Assembly: GCA_018883705.1 (NCBI GenBank)
Contig: JAHLFQ010000010.1
Coordinates: 1 to 10,388 of the forward strand
Reading direction: 5' to 3'
Length of the DNA stretch: 10,388 nt
DNA from: Candidatus Cellulosilyticum pullistercoris
Lineage (GTDB): Bacteria; Bacillota; Clostridia; Lachnospirales; Cellulosilyticaceae
Shown: piece by piece, positions 1-5,395 of the stretch
How positions within the stretch are numbered: the stretch's first letter is position 1
Layout of the letters: every line of letters begins with the position of its first letter
The notes under the pieces: model-generated
The model's input: the letters and a program-made list of their open reading frames with translations, nothing else
Databases searched by the model: none
Told to the model about the DNA's origin: nothing
Position numbers and translations under genes: made by a program

Positions 1-53
1 CCCGGGACAACTTGATTAAAAGTCAAGTGCTCTACCGACTGAGCTAGTGACCC
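1..53 (-). tRNA. tRNA-Lys (TTT), 3' part cut by window edge
   Basis: Last member of the minus-strand tRNA array. The 5' end is at 53 (acceptor strand GGGTCAC), followed by a D-arm with GCTC/GAGC pairing and an anticodon stem CTTGA/TCAAG around the loop CTTTTAA, which gives anticodon TTT (Lys). The variable region and the start of the T-arm (CCGGG) are visible; the rest of the T-arm and the 3' acceptor strand lie beyond position 1. It sits 3 nt downstream of tRNA-Gln and is presumably released from the same precursor. Confidence 0.93.
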
Positions 54-56
54 ATT

Positions 57-128
57 CAGGGCTAGAAGGATTCGAACCTTCGCATGCAGGAATCAAAATC
101 CTGTGCCTTACCGCTTGGCGATAACCCT
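57..128 (-). tRNA. tRNA-Gln (TTG)
   Basis: Complete 72-nt cloverleaf. The acceptor strands AGGGTTA and TAGCCCT pair fully, allowing one T-G wobble, with discriminator G73. The anticodon stem CAGGA/TCCTG encloses the loop TTTTGAT, giving anticodon TTG (Gln). The T-arm is GAAGG/CCTTC around TTCGAAT. No CCA is encoded; the next tRNA begins after 3 nt. Confidence 0.96.
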
Positions 129-132
129 ATAA

Positions 133-207
133 GGTGGAAGATGGGGCTCGAACCCACGACACCTGGAACCACAATCCAGTGCTACTACCAACTGAGCTAC
201 ATCCACC
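133..207 (-). tRNA. tRNA-His (GTG), structurally irregular
   Basis: The anticodon stem CTGGA/TCCAG around the loop TTGTGGT gives anticodon GTG (His). The extra 5' G (G-1, position 207) opposite C73, the identity element for histidyl-tRNA synthetase, is encoded. The T-arm GTGGG/CCCAT is intact with one wobble pair. Two oddities are visible: a T6-T67 mismatch in the acceptor stem, and one additional base in the D-loop that leaves the D-stem with only three clean pairs plus a C-T mismatch. No CCA is encoded. Its place in the array and intact identity elements argue that it is functional. Confidence 0.93.
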
Positions 208-210
208 ATA

Positions 211-284
<74 letters not shown>

Positions 285-288
285 ACAG

Positions 289-359
289 AGCGGGTGATGG
301 GAATCGAACCCACGTAGTCAGCTTGGAAGGCTGAAGTTCTACCATTGAACTACACCCGC
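289..359 (-). tRNA. tRNA-Gly (TCC), first of the array
   Basis: Complete 71-nt cloverleaf. Acceptor strands GCGGGTG and CACCCGC pair perfectly, discriminator T. The anticodon stem TCAGC/GCTGA encloses CTTCCAA, giving anticodon TCC (Gly). The T-arm is GTGGG/CCCAT around TTCGATT. It is the promoter-proximal tRNA, starting about 50 nt after the predicted transcription start. No CCA is encoded. Confidence 0.96.
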
Positions 360-363
360 GTAT

Positions 364-440
364 CGTATGCTTCATTTTGTCAGTTTTTGTATACCTCGCT
401 TGACTGACAAAATGTATTATACATAACTTCTTTGCATACG
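364..440. repeat. Nested inverted repeats over tRNA promoter and leader
   Basis: Inner perfect 11-bp inverted repeat: CATTTTGTCAG at 373-383 and CTGACAAAATG at 404-414, separated by 20 bp. The right arm abuts the -10 box and spans the predicted start site. An outer 7-bp pair, CGTATGC at 364-370 and GCATACG at 434-440, encloses it, the right arm overlapping the -35 box by two bases. The palindrome GTATAC (389-394) lies in the inner loop. In the transcript the TGTCAG/CTGACA part could form a leader hairpin. Whether it is an operator, an RNA structure or chance is not decided by sequence alone. Confidence 0.6.
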
Positions 441-444
441 TCAA
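416..444 (-). promoter_or_regulatory. Vegetative promoter of the tRNA array
   Basis: On the minus strand a -35 box TTGACG (444-439) and a perfect -10 box TATAAT (421-416) are separated by exactly 17 bp, which is near-consensus for sigma-A. The predicted start is about 409, giving a leader of roughly 50 nt before tRNA-Gly. Strong matches of this kind are usual for stable RNA genes. It lies just downstream of the phosphoesterase stop codon. Confidence 0.85.
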
Positions 445-473
445 CACCTTTTATGTTTTTTTTTATTTTTTTA

Positions 474-1013
474 TTACTCTTTAAAGAAATCAAGTGCAGG
501 ATGCCTTCTAATATCCCCTCCTTTTAGGATTTGTAATAGACTTGCTTCCTTAACCTGTCCATCTTCTAGCTCTAGTATACCATAAGACGGATACCTACTA
601 TCTCTAGGTAGTGTTAGACTTCCCGGATTCATAATCAGTATGCCCTGATTTTTCTTTAAATAAGCCTCATGAGAGTGTCCACAAATAGCTACTGTTGCTT
701 CATGTGCAATGGCATCAATAGCCACTTCGTCATAGTCTCCCCATTTAACCCCATATTTATGCCCATGGGACATATAGATAGAAACGCCCTCTAAAGTAAT
801 CACTTCACTATATGCTCCCCCAAATCCTACGTCACAATTTCCATAAACGCCATATACTTCTACTTGAGGATAAAATTTTTCTATTAGTCTTGCATCACTA
901 ATATAATCTCCGCAATGTAGCACCGTCTTAACACCTTCTGGAATGACTTGATTTAAGACACTTTTTGCATTTTCAATATTACCATGAGTATCACTGATTA
1001 CTAATACTTTCAT
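474..1013 (-). CDS. YfcE/MJ0936-type metallophosphoesterase
   Basis: A 179-residue calcineurin-like phosphoesterase of the small bacterial YfcE/MJ0936 family, expected to be a cytoplasmic, Mn-dependent phosphodiesterase; the physiological substrate is unknown. The dimetal-site motifs are all present in order: SDTHGN (D8, H10), HCGD (D36), GNCD (N59), SHGHKYG (H83, H85), GHSHE (H113, H115) and NPGS (129-132). Length fits the family. The ATG start is preceded by AGGGA. It begins 15 nt after the rdgB stop, so the two are almost certainly co-transcribed; the same pair (ysnA-ysnB) occurs in B. subtilis. No hairpin terminator follows, so transcripts may run into the tRNA promoter region. Confidence 0.9.
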   Translation of the reverse strand: MKVLVISDTHGNIENAKSVLNQVIPEGVKTVLHCGDYISDARLIEKFYPQVEVYGVYGNCDVGFGGAYSEVITLEGVSIYMSHGHKYGVKWGDYDEVAIDAIAHEATVAICGHSHEAYLKKNQGILIMNPGSLTLPRDSRYPSYGILELEDGQVKEASLLQILKGGDIRRHPALDFFKE

Positions 1014-1028
1014 ATAGTTTCCCTGCCA

Positions 1029-1622
1029 TTATATTCTTTCTTTTATCTTTTCAATAATCTGTTTAAGTGCTTTTGCACGATGACTTATTTTATTTTTTTC
1101 TTCCATAGAAATATTCGCTGTAGATGTCCCTAATTCATCTGTAAAGAAGATCGGATCGTAACCAAAACCATTTTCTCCTTCTGACTGATAGCCAATATAA
1201 CCTTCTATGACACCTCTTGCTATAAAAGTTTCTTTATTTGCTTCGCAAAGTGCCATGGCGCAAACAAAACGCGCTGTTCTTTTTTCTTTAGGTACATCTT
1301 TTAATCTATCTAATATGATTTGATTTTTCACTTCATAAGGTGTATCTTTCCCTAGATATCTTGCTGAGTAAACGCCTGGTTCTTTGTTTAAATAATCTAT
1401 TTCTAAACCTGAATCATCTGCAATAACTAGAGCATCTACCATCTTACTAATAGCTTCTGCCTTAAGTACAGCATTTTCTTCAAATGTACTGCCAGTTTCT
1501 TCTACATCTACATCAATCCCTACCTCACCCATCGTTTTAACTTCTACAGGTAGGCCTTCTAGCATTTCTTTGATTTCCTTTACCTTGCCCTTATTTTGTG
1601 TCGCTACTACAATTCTCTTCAT
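1029..1622 (-). CDS. rdgB: RdgB/HAM1 family ITP/XTP diphosphatase
   Basis: A 197-residue non-canonical purine NTP pyrophosphatase that hydrolyses ITP, dITP and XTP to monophosphates, keeping deaminated purines out of DNA and RNA. Family motifs are visible in order: substrate loop TQNKGK (8-13), TGSTFEENA (43-51), ADDSGLE (68-74), PGVYSARY (82-89), GENGFGYDPIF (149-159) and SHRAKA (180-185). The open frame extends 18 codons further upstream, but I place the start at ATG 1622. There AAGGAG lies 6 nt upstream, the protein then begins MKRIVVATQNKGK as in the family, and length matches. The upstream ATGs have no ribosome binding site. The start overlaps the 3' end of cheW by 32 nt, suggesting translational coupling. 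Confidence 0.95.
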   Translation of the reverse strand: MKRIVVATQNKGKVKEIKEMLEGLPVEVKTMGEVGIDVDVEETGSTFEENAVLKAEAISKMVDALVIADDSGLEIDYLNKEPGVYSARYLGKDTPYEVKNQIILDRLKDVPKEKRTARFVCAMALCEANKETFIARGVIEGYIGYQSEGENGFGYDPIFFTDELGTSTANISMEEKNKISHRAKALKQIIEKIKERI

Positions 1623-2073
1623 CTGAAACTCCTTGAACAAATAATTTCTCTTCATCTGAAATAAGTATATTAACATCTAAGACAATAATCATTCGCTCTC
1701 CTAGATTAATAATTTTCTCTATACAGCTTACATGAGTGCCATCTAACATACTTGGTACTTCTTCAGTATATGTTTTTTCAATATCTAAAATTTCTGCTAC
1801 ACTATCTACTAAAAAGCCAACTCGACTTTGTCCAATTTGCAATAAAATGAACTTTGATTGATCCTTTTCTTCATACTCTTTCATATTTAATCGTCTACAA
1901 AGATTGATTATTGGATAGATTGTACCACGTACATTAATGATACCTTCTATATAACTAGGCACTTGTGGAACAGGCCTTACTGGTTCATAGTTTAGTATCT
2001 CTATTACCTTACCTATATCCATTCCAAACTCATGCTCTTGCAATTTAAATACAACGATTTTATCACTATTCAC
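1591..2073 (-). CDS. cheW: CheW-like chemotaxis coupling protein
   Basis: A CheW-domain protein of 160 residues from the proposed GTG start. CheW bridges chemoreceptors and the histidine kinase CheA in chemosensory arrays at the cell pole. Visible features are the opening VVFKLQEHEFGMDI (7-20), the conserved core GIINVRGTIYPIINL (44-58), FILLQIGQSRVGFLVD (75-90), and a CheW-like end ERMIIVLDVNILI. The frame is open to an ATG at 2121 inside prfB, but neither that ATG nor the one at 2091 has a ribosome binding site. GTG 2073 has GGGGAG 10 nt upstream and gives the usual CheW N-terminus. The tail after residue 139 is a short acidic repeat that overlaps rdgB. No cheA, receptor or other chemotaxis gene is nearby, so the context does not explain its role; it could serve another CheA-like kinase. 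Confidence 0.88.
   Translation of the reverse strand: MNSDKIVVFKLQEHEFGMDIGKVIEILNYEPVRPVPQVPSYIEGIINVRGTIYPIINLCRRLNMKEYEEKDQSKFILLQIGQSRVGFLVDSVAEILDIEKTYTEEVPSMLDGTHVSCIEKIINLGERMIIVLDVNILISDEEKLFVQGVSDEENCSSDTK
1613..1661. repeat. Direct repeat, 33-bp period, in the cheW/rdgB overlap
   Basis: The 16-mer TTCTCTTCATCTGAAA occurs at 1613-1628 and again at 1646-1661 (plus strand), a period of 33 bp. It is in phase for both overlapping reading frames. In cheW it gives SDEEKLFVQGV followed by SDEEN; in the extended rdgB frame it gives FQMKRNYLFKE followed by FQMKR. The copy at 1613 carries the functional rdgB start codon with a ribosome binding site; the other carries an orphan ATG. Confidence 0.9.
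1629..1634 (-). promoter_or_regulatory. Ribosome binding site deciding the rdgB start
   Basis: AAGGAG on the minus strand, 6 nt before the ATG at 1622 and inside the cheW coding region. The in-frame ATG at 1655 and the ATG of the duplicated segment have no comparable site, so this element selects the shorter, family-length protein. Confidence 0.85.
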
Positions 2074-2083
2074 AGTATATTTT

Positions 2084-2089
2084 CTCCCC
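2084..2089 (-). promoter_or_regulatory. Ribosome binding site favouring the GTG start of cheW
   Basis: GGGGAG on the minus strand, 10 nt before the GTG at 2073, a slightly long spacing. The alternative in-frame ATGs at 2091 and 2121 are preceded only by AT-rich or prfB coding sequence without a purine-rich box. This is why the shorter form is preferred. Confidence 0.6.
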
Positions 2090-2102
2090 ATAACTAAAAA
2101 AT

Positions 2103-3210
2103 TTATTTTTGATGAATCCAAGCTAAATAAGCATTCATGAATCTATCAATATCTCCATCCATTACTGCAGATGAATTTCCTGTTTCTTCACTAGTACGAT
2201 GATCTTTTACTAGATTATAAGGATGAAAAACATAAGATCTAATCTGACTTCCCCAAGCAATCTCTTTCTTTTCACCTCGAATACCATCCATTTTTTCTAG
2301 ACGTTCTTCTTCTTCCTTTTCATGTAGCTTTGCTTTTAGCATCTGCATAGCACGTTCTCTATTTTGAATTTGTGAACGTTCATTTTGACACTGCACTACA
2401 ATATTAGTAGGAATATGTGTAATTCTAACTGCTGAATCTGTTGTATTGACATGTTGTCCACCTGCGCCTGTAGAACGATACGTATCTATTCTTAAATCTT
2501 CTTGCTTAATTTCTATTGAGATTTCATCTGTAAGTTCTGGCATGACATCGCAGGATGCAAAAGAAGTATGCCTTCTTCCTGAGGAATCAAAAGGTGAAAT
2601 TCTAACAAGTCTATGAATTCCCTTTTCAGATTTTAGATAGCCATAAGCATTTTCACCACTTACTTGAATAGTAACTGATTTAATGCCTGCTTCATCACCT
2701 TCTAAATAGTCTAATACTTCTACTTTATAACCATGTGCTTCTGCCCAACGTGTATACATTCTATAAAGCATGGCAACCCAGTCACAGGATTCTGTTCCAC
2801 CTGCACCTGAATGAAGCTCTAAAATGGCATTATTTCTATCATATTCGCCATCTAGCATTGTCGCAATTCGCATTGCTTCATATTTCTCTCTAAAAGCCTT
2901 AGCTTCCTCTTTGGCTTCCTCTGCTAAGTCCATATCTTCTTCTTCATTGGCCATTTCTATAAGTACTAAAATGTCCTCTAAACTTGCACATAGCTTATTG
3001 TACTTTTCTATGGTATCTTTATAACCCTTTAATTCTTGAAGAACTTTCTGAGCTCTTTCTGTATCAGTCCAAAAAGCATTATCCATAGAAACTTCTTCTA
3101 GCTGCATCACTTTTTCTTGACATTTTTCTATGTCAAAGAGAGTTCCCCATTTCACATAATTTTACTTTAAATGGTTCTAATGAAAGTTGTAATTGTTCCA
3201 TTTCTAGCAT
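2103..3210 (-). CDS. prfB: Peptide chain release factor 2, with programmed +1 frameshift
   Basis: RF2 terminates translation at UGA and UAA. The coding region is in two parts: ATG 3210 through CTT (3138-3136) encodes 25 residues, then TGA (3135-3133) stops the zero frame. A +1 shift onto GAC (3134-3132) continues to 2103, giving 368 residues. In that numbering the stop-codon recognition motif SPF falls at 205-207 and the catalytic GGQ at 250-252, the same positions as in E. coli RF2; this supports both the start and the shift. The ATG has AAAGGAG 8 nt upstream. The segment HSGAGGTES and the C-terminal RSQIQNRERA are also typical. RF2 autoregulates by competing with the frameshift at its own UGA. 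It is first gene of the unit with cheW, rdgB and the phosphoesterase. Confidence 0.97.
3132..3148 (-). promoter_or_regulatory. prfB programmed +1 frameshift site
   Basis: The minus strand reads CTT TGA C (3138-3132), the conserved RF2 slippery codon plus in-frame UGA in the weak C context. The upstream purine block is only GGGG (3148-3145) and ends 6 nt before CTT. The classical stimulator is an AGGGGG-like box about 3 nt before CTT, so this element looks weaker or differently spaced. Frame 0 ends exactly here; the +1 frame carries all the rest of RF2. Confidence 0.93.
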
Positions 3211-3231
3211 TTTTATCACTCCTTTATACTT

Positions 3232-3261
3232 ATAATAGCTCGAACATAGTCATTTATTCAA
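3232..3261 (-). promoter_or_regulatory. Candidate prfB promoter
   Basis: On the minus strand TTGAAT (3261-3256) and TATTAT (3237-3232) are 18 bp apart, a reasonable sigma-A match. The predicted start near 3225 leaves a leader of only about 15 nt, just enough to include the AAAGGAG site. The match is moderate in an AT-rich region. Confidence 0.5.
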
Positions 3262-3316
3262 TATATTTTTATAAAGTCTATCTGTAGCTATTTAATAAAT
3301 TTACTATAAAATAAAC

Positions 3317-3350
3317 AAAATAAAAGGCTCTAAGCAAAAATACTTAGAGC
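3317..3350 (-). terminator. Rho-independent terminator of tRNA-fMet
   Basis: Perfect 8-bp stem GCTCTAAG (3350-3343) / CTTAGAGC (3334-3327) with an 8-nt loop, followed on the minus strand by a T-rich tract, CTTTTATTTT. It lies 9 nt after the tRNA and separates the yab/divIC/tRNA block from prfB. Confidence 0.88.
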
Positions 3351-3359
3351 TCTTATTAA

Positions 3360-3432
<73 letters not shown>

Positions 3433-3477
3433 TTATTTAAGTTATTATTATAATTTATACTAATAACTATTGACTAT

Positions 3478-3505
3478 AGTATACACCCTTTAATTAGATT
3501 GTCAA
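3478..3505 (-). promoter_or_regulatory. Promoter of tRNA-fMet
   Basis: Consensus -35 TTGACA (3505-3500) and -10 TATACT (3483-3478) with a 16-bp spacer on the minus strand; an alternative -10, TACTAT, would give 18 bp. It begins immediately after the divIC stop codon, and no terminator separates them, so the tRNA may be made both from this promoter and by read-through. Predicted start is near 3471. Confidence 0.78.
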
Positions 3506-3509
3506 GGAT

Positions 3510-3791
3510 CTATTCCTTTACTTTAAATACTATTGTATCCTCTTCTACCATACCTAATTCTTCCATCGCTATCTTTTTTATGTACTCTGGAGAATCAATT
3601 GCTTCAATTTGAGCTTGAAGTTCTGTTAGTTTTTCATTTTTTTCATCAATAGCTGCTTGTTCAACTTCAATTTGTCTTTCTATATTCTTTGTAATGACTT
3701 TTACTTGCTGTCCATATATAAATAAACCACTAATAGCCACTATCGTAAGAACTATTACGCTATTACGTATTCTCTTATGTTTCTTTTTCAT
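3510..3791 (-). CDS. divIC: DivIC/FtsB-like septum formation initiator
   Basis: A 93-residue bitopic membrane protein of the FtsB/DivIC family, which joins FtsL and DivIB in the division complex that activates septal wall synthesis. Layout: a basic cytoplasmic tail (1-9, KKKHKRIR), one membrane segment at about 10-27, a coiled coil at about 30-66, and the C-terminal motif SPEYIKKIAMEELGMVEEDT (67-86) typical of the family. The frame is open to 3863, overlapping yabQ. ATG 3791 is chosen because AGGGGG sits 6 nt upstream and the basic tail then leads straight into the membrane segment. Position after yabP-yabQ is conserved in spore-forming Firmicutes. Confidence 0.92.
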   Translation of the reverse strand: MKKKHKRIRNSVIVLTIVAISGLFIYGQQVKVITKNIERQIEVEQAAIDEKNEKLTELQAQIEAIDSPEYIKKIAMEELGMVEEDTIVFKVKE

Positions 3792-3797
3792 TTGTAT

Positions 3798-3803
3798 CCC
3801 CCT
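3798..3803 (-). promoter_or_regulatory. Ribosome binding site deciding the divIC start
   Basis: AGGGGG on the minus strand, 6 nt before the ATG at 3791. The longer alternative start at 3863 overlaps the yabQ stop and would add 24 residues unlike the family. Confidence 0.8.
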
Positions 3804-3842
3804 AATATTAATATCACCGCGTACATGTAATATAATATTAAT
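3803..3842. repeat. Two copies of TAATATTAAT, 30 bp apart, upstream of divIC
   Basis: TAATATTAAT occurs at 3803-3812 and 3833-3842. Each contains the palindrome TAATATTA. One copy overlaps the possible -10 box and the other touches the divIC ribosome binding site. The 30-bp period is close to three helical turns, but low complexity makes chance plausible. Confidence 0.5.
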
Positions 3843-3859
3843 CTTTTCTATATCGTAAA
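3832..3859 (-). promoter_or_regulatory. Possible divIC promoter
   Basis: TTTACG (3859-3854) and TATTAT (3837-3832) lie 16 bp apart on the minus strand in the 68-nt yabQ-divIC gap. A vegetative promoter here would let the division gene be expressed without the sporulation genes upstream of it. The match is modest in AT-rich sequence. Confidence 0.35.
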
Positions 3860-4381
3860 TCAAGTTCTTCCTTTTTTTAAATACTTCTCAACTTTTTTAT
3901 CCGATTTTTGCTCATATTGTTTTCTTTTAATCTGTCTATACTTTAATTTGTAAACATACTTAATATGTAAATATTGTTTTGATATGTATCTTAAAGGAAT
4001 CCTAATCATATGTAGAATACCTTTAAGTGGAATAAGTAAAAGCTTAATAAGTTTCCTTAAAAATGCTTTTATATAAAAGATTACTATAGTAGCTATTTTC
4101 ATAAAGATAATACTAAAGGTTGAAAAATAGAATATACCACCTAAAACTATACCAATAAAGATATAGGGTCTTATATCTGCGTAGTTACATATGTATAACA
4201 TATAAAATCCCATAAATCCACAAACTACCCAATAAAGCATGTCTTCTATTTGTACAAGAAAGCTCGGATGCTTTATGAGCTTTCTAAATATCCGAACTAG
4301 ATCAAATAAAACACCCATTAATACACCAATTTGAACAGCAGTGAGAAAAAGTAATGATTGTTCTGTTACCATTTGATTCAT
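3860..4381 (-). CDS. yabQ: Spore cortex biosynthesis membrane protein YabQ
   Basis: A 173-residue integral membrane protein of the YabQ family; in B. subtilis YabQ is made in the mother cell and needed for cortex formation around the forespore. Hydrophobic segments at about 9-28, 47-66, 70-90 and 92-110 indicate roughly four membrane passes. They are followed by a strongly basic cytoplasmic tail (about 108-173, rich in Lys/Arg/Tyr). The N-terminal motif with GVLFDLVRIFRK after the first helix is characteristic. ATG 4381 has GAGGGTGA just upstream. It follows yabP after 12 nt, so the pair is probably one transcript. The long basic tail is the most variable part of the family. Confidence 0.92.
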   Translation of the reverse strand: MNQMVTEQSLLFLTAVQIGVLMGVLFDLVRIFRKLIKHPSFLVQIEDMLYWVVCGFMGFYMLYICNYADIRPYIFIGIVLGGIFYFSTFSIIFMKIATIVIFYIKAFLRKLIKLLLIPLKGILHMIRIPLRYISKQYLHIKYVYKLKYRQIKRKQYEQKSDKKVEKYLKKGRT

Positions 4382-4393
4382 AAAATCACCCTC

Positions 4394-4675
4394 TTATTTA
4401 AAGAGTTTGGACATCACGGATCCTTTTTTCTTACCAGCACCCTGATTATCATGATAATTCATATCTGAAATACTACCTTCAATAATAATATCTCCATCAT
4501 CAATATTCATTTTGATAATATGAAGGTCTTCTCCTCCAATGTCCAAATACCCTTTACTTGTTTCTAGTTCTATGAGCGTTTCATCAAATGAAAATACTTC
4601 TTTTACTCCTGATAGTGTCAATCTTTCTCGTTCAATTAAACTGAGCGTATGTTTTTTACCTGTTTTTTCGTCCAT
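4394..4675 (-). CDS. yabP: Sporulation protein YabP
   Basis: A 93-residue YabP/YqfC-family protein; YabP is a mother-cell sporulation protein whose loss affects spore cortex/coat assembly in B. subtilis, with unknown biochemical activity. The family core is visible from LTLSGVKEVFSFDE (19-32) through LDIGGEDLHI (44-53) to a beta-rich IIIEGSI (64-70), followed by a flexible Lys/Gly tail. It has no signal peptide or membrane segment. ATG 4675 has AAAGGATGA upstream. It lies between rqcP and yabQ as in other spore formers. A CATATAAA box in the 63-nt gap upstream resembles a sigma-E -10 element, without a clear -35. Confidence 0.92.
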   Translation of the reverse strand: MDEKTGKKHTLSLIERERLTLSGVKEVFSFDETLIELETSKGYLDIGGEDLHIIKMNIDDGDIIIEGSISDMNYHDNQGAGKKKGSVMSKLFK

Positions 4676-4738
4676 CCCTTATCATCCTTTCATCTTAATT
4701 GCTTCTCTAACTATTTATATGAAAGGAAATCATATTTA

Positions 4739-4978
4739 TTACACTATACGGTACATGTTCTCAGTTTCTTCTTTTTTTACATGCTCTTTTACTTCTAATA
4801 CTTCATATTTAACTGTATTATTTCCAAAACGAATCTCAATCATATCGCCTACTTTTACATCCGTACTTGACTTAGCTAATTTATCATTGATCATAACACG
4901 ACCGCTGTCACAAGCCTCTTGTGCTATAGTTCTTCTTTTAATAATACGACTTATCTTTAAATATTTATCAATACGCAT
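4739..4978 (-). CDS. rqcP: RqcP (YabO), S4-domain ribosome quality-control factor
   Basis: A 79-residue single S4-domain RNA-binding protein, the RqcP/YabO (Hsp15-like) family. In B. subtilis RqcP binds stalled 50S subunits with RqcH and stabilises the P-site tRNA during alanine-tail addition to stalled peptides. The S4 fold is seen from MRIDKYLKISRIIKRR (1-16) through SGRVMINDK (25-33) to KVGDMIEI (42-49). Arg2 and Arg16, the positions I recall as functionally important in the family, are both present. ATG 4978 has AAGGAG 6 nt upstream. It lies just downstream of the hup terminator with no convincing promoter of its own, so some read-through is expected. Confidence 0.93.
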   Translation of the reverse strand: MRIDKYLKISRIIKRRTIAQEACDSGRVMINDKLAKSSTDVKVGDMIEIRFGNNTVKYEVLEVKEHVKKEETENMYRIV

Positions 4979-5014
4979 TTTATACTCCTTATGACTTAAT
5001 CTAGATTTATATAG

Positions 5015-5044
5015 AAAAAAAATCTACACCACTGTGTAGATTTT
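5015..5044 (-). terminator. Rho-independent terminator of hup
   Basis: Perfect 11-bp stem (arms 5044-5034 and 5029-5019, AAAATCTACAC / GTGTAGATTTT) with a 4-nt loop, then an eight-T run on the minus strand (5022-5015). It starts 11 nt after the hup stop codon. The stem is A-T rich at its base, so efficiency may be partial. The 3' arm could alternatively pair with AAATCTA at 5008-5002. Confidence 0.88.
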
Positions 5045-5055
5045 AGTTTTTATAA

Positions 5056-5334
5056 TTAGTTGCCTTTAACAACGTCTTTTAATGCTTTACCTGGTTTGAA
5101 TTTAGGTGCTTTTCCACCTGGAATTGGCATTTCTTCATTTGTTTTAGGATTTCTACCTACACGTGCTTTACGTTCTGTTACTTCAAATGTACCAAATCCA
5201 ACTAATTGAATTTTACCCCCAGCTTGAAGTTCTTCCATTACAACATCTTCAAAAGCTTTAAGTAATTTTTCCGCATCTTTTTTACTAACTTCTGCTTTTG
5301 CAGCCATTGCTGCTACTAATTCAGATTTGTTCAT
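5056..5334 (-). CDS. hup: HU family DNA-binding protein
   Basis: A 92-residue HU histone-like protein, the abundant dimeric nucleoid protein that bends DNA non-specifically. The order is as usual: helical dimerisation part MNKSELVAAMAAKAEVSKKD (1-20), the turn GFGTFEV (46-52), and the DNA-gripping beta arm with RNP at 61-63, where Pro63 intercalates. The IPGGKAPKFKPGKALK stretch (71-86) returns to the body. Length is standard. ATG 5334 is preceded by an excellent AGGAGGAA. It stands between mazG and rqcP with its own terminator and possibly its own promoter, fitting much higher expression than its neighbours. Confidence 0.97.
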   Translation of the reverse strand: MNKSELVAAMAAKAEVSKKDAEKLLKAFEDVVMEELQAGGKIQLVGFGTFEVTERKARVGRNPKTNEEMPIPGGKAPKFKPGKALKDVVKGN

Positions 5335-5359
5335 TATAATTTCCTCCTCTATTCATGCC

Positions 5360-5387
5360 TAAATAACATGGATATATGTATTGAAAA
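5360..5387 (-). promoter_or_regulatory. Possible hup promoter
   Basis: In the 61-nt mazG-hup gap the minus strand has TTTTCA (5387-5382) and, 16 bp on, TATTTA (5365-5360). The -10 hexamer is preceded by TGT, an extended -10. The hexamers are mediocre but the context (separate terminator, strong ribosome binding site) makes a dedicated promoter likely. Confidence 0.38.
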
Positions 5388-5395
5388 CACGTTGG

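Noticed and set aside
424..473. Terminator after the YfcE-like gene
   Set aside because: The minus strand after the stop is A-rich, not T-rich, and no stem of useful length precedes it.
4714..4721. Sigma-E-like promoter before yabP
   Set aside because: CATATAAA resembles the -10 element, but no acceptable -35 box lies 13-15 bp upstream, so I do not list it as a feature despite the expected sigma-E control of yabP.
4539..4994. 151-codon plus-strand open frame opposite yabP and rqcP
   Set aside because: It lies antisense to two recognised genes, has low-complexity Ser/Ile-rich composition, and no ribosome binding site.
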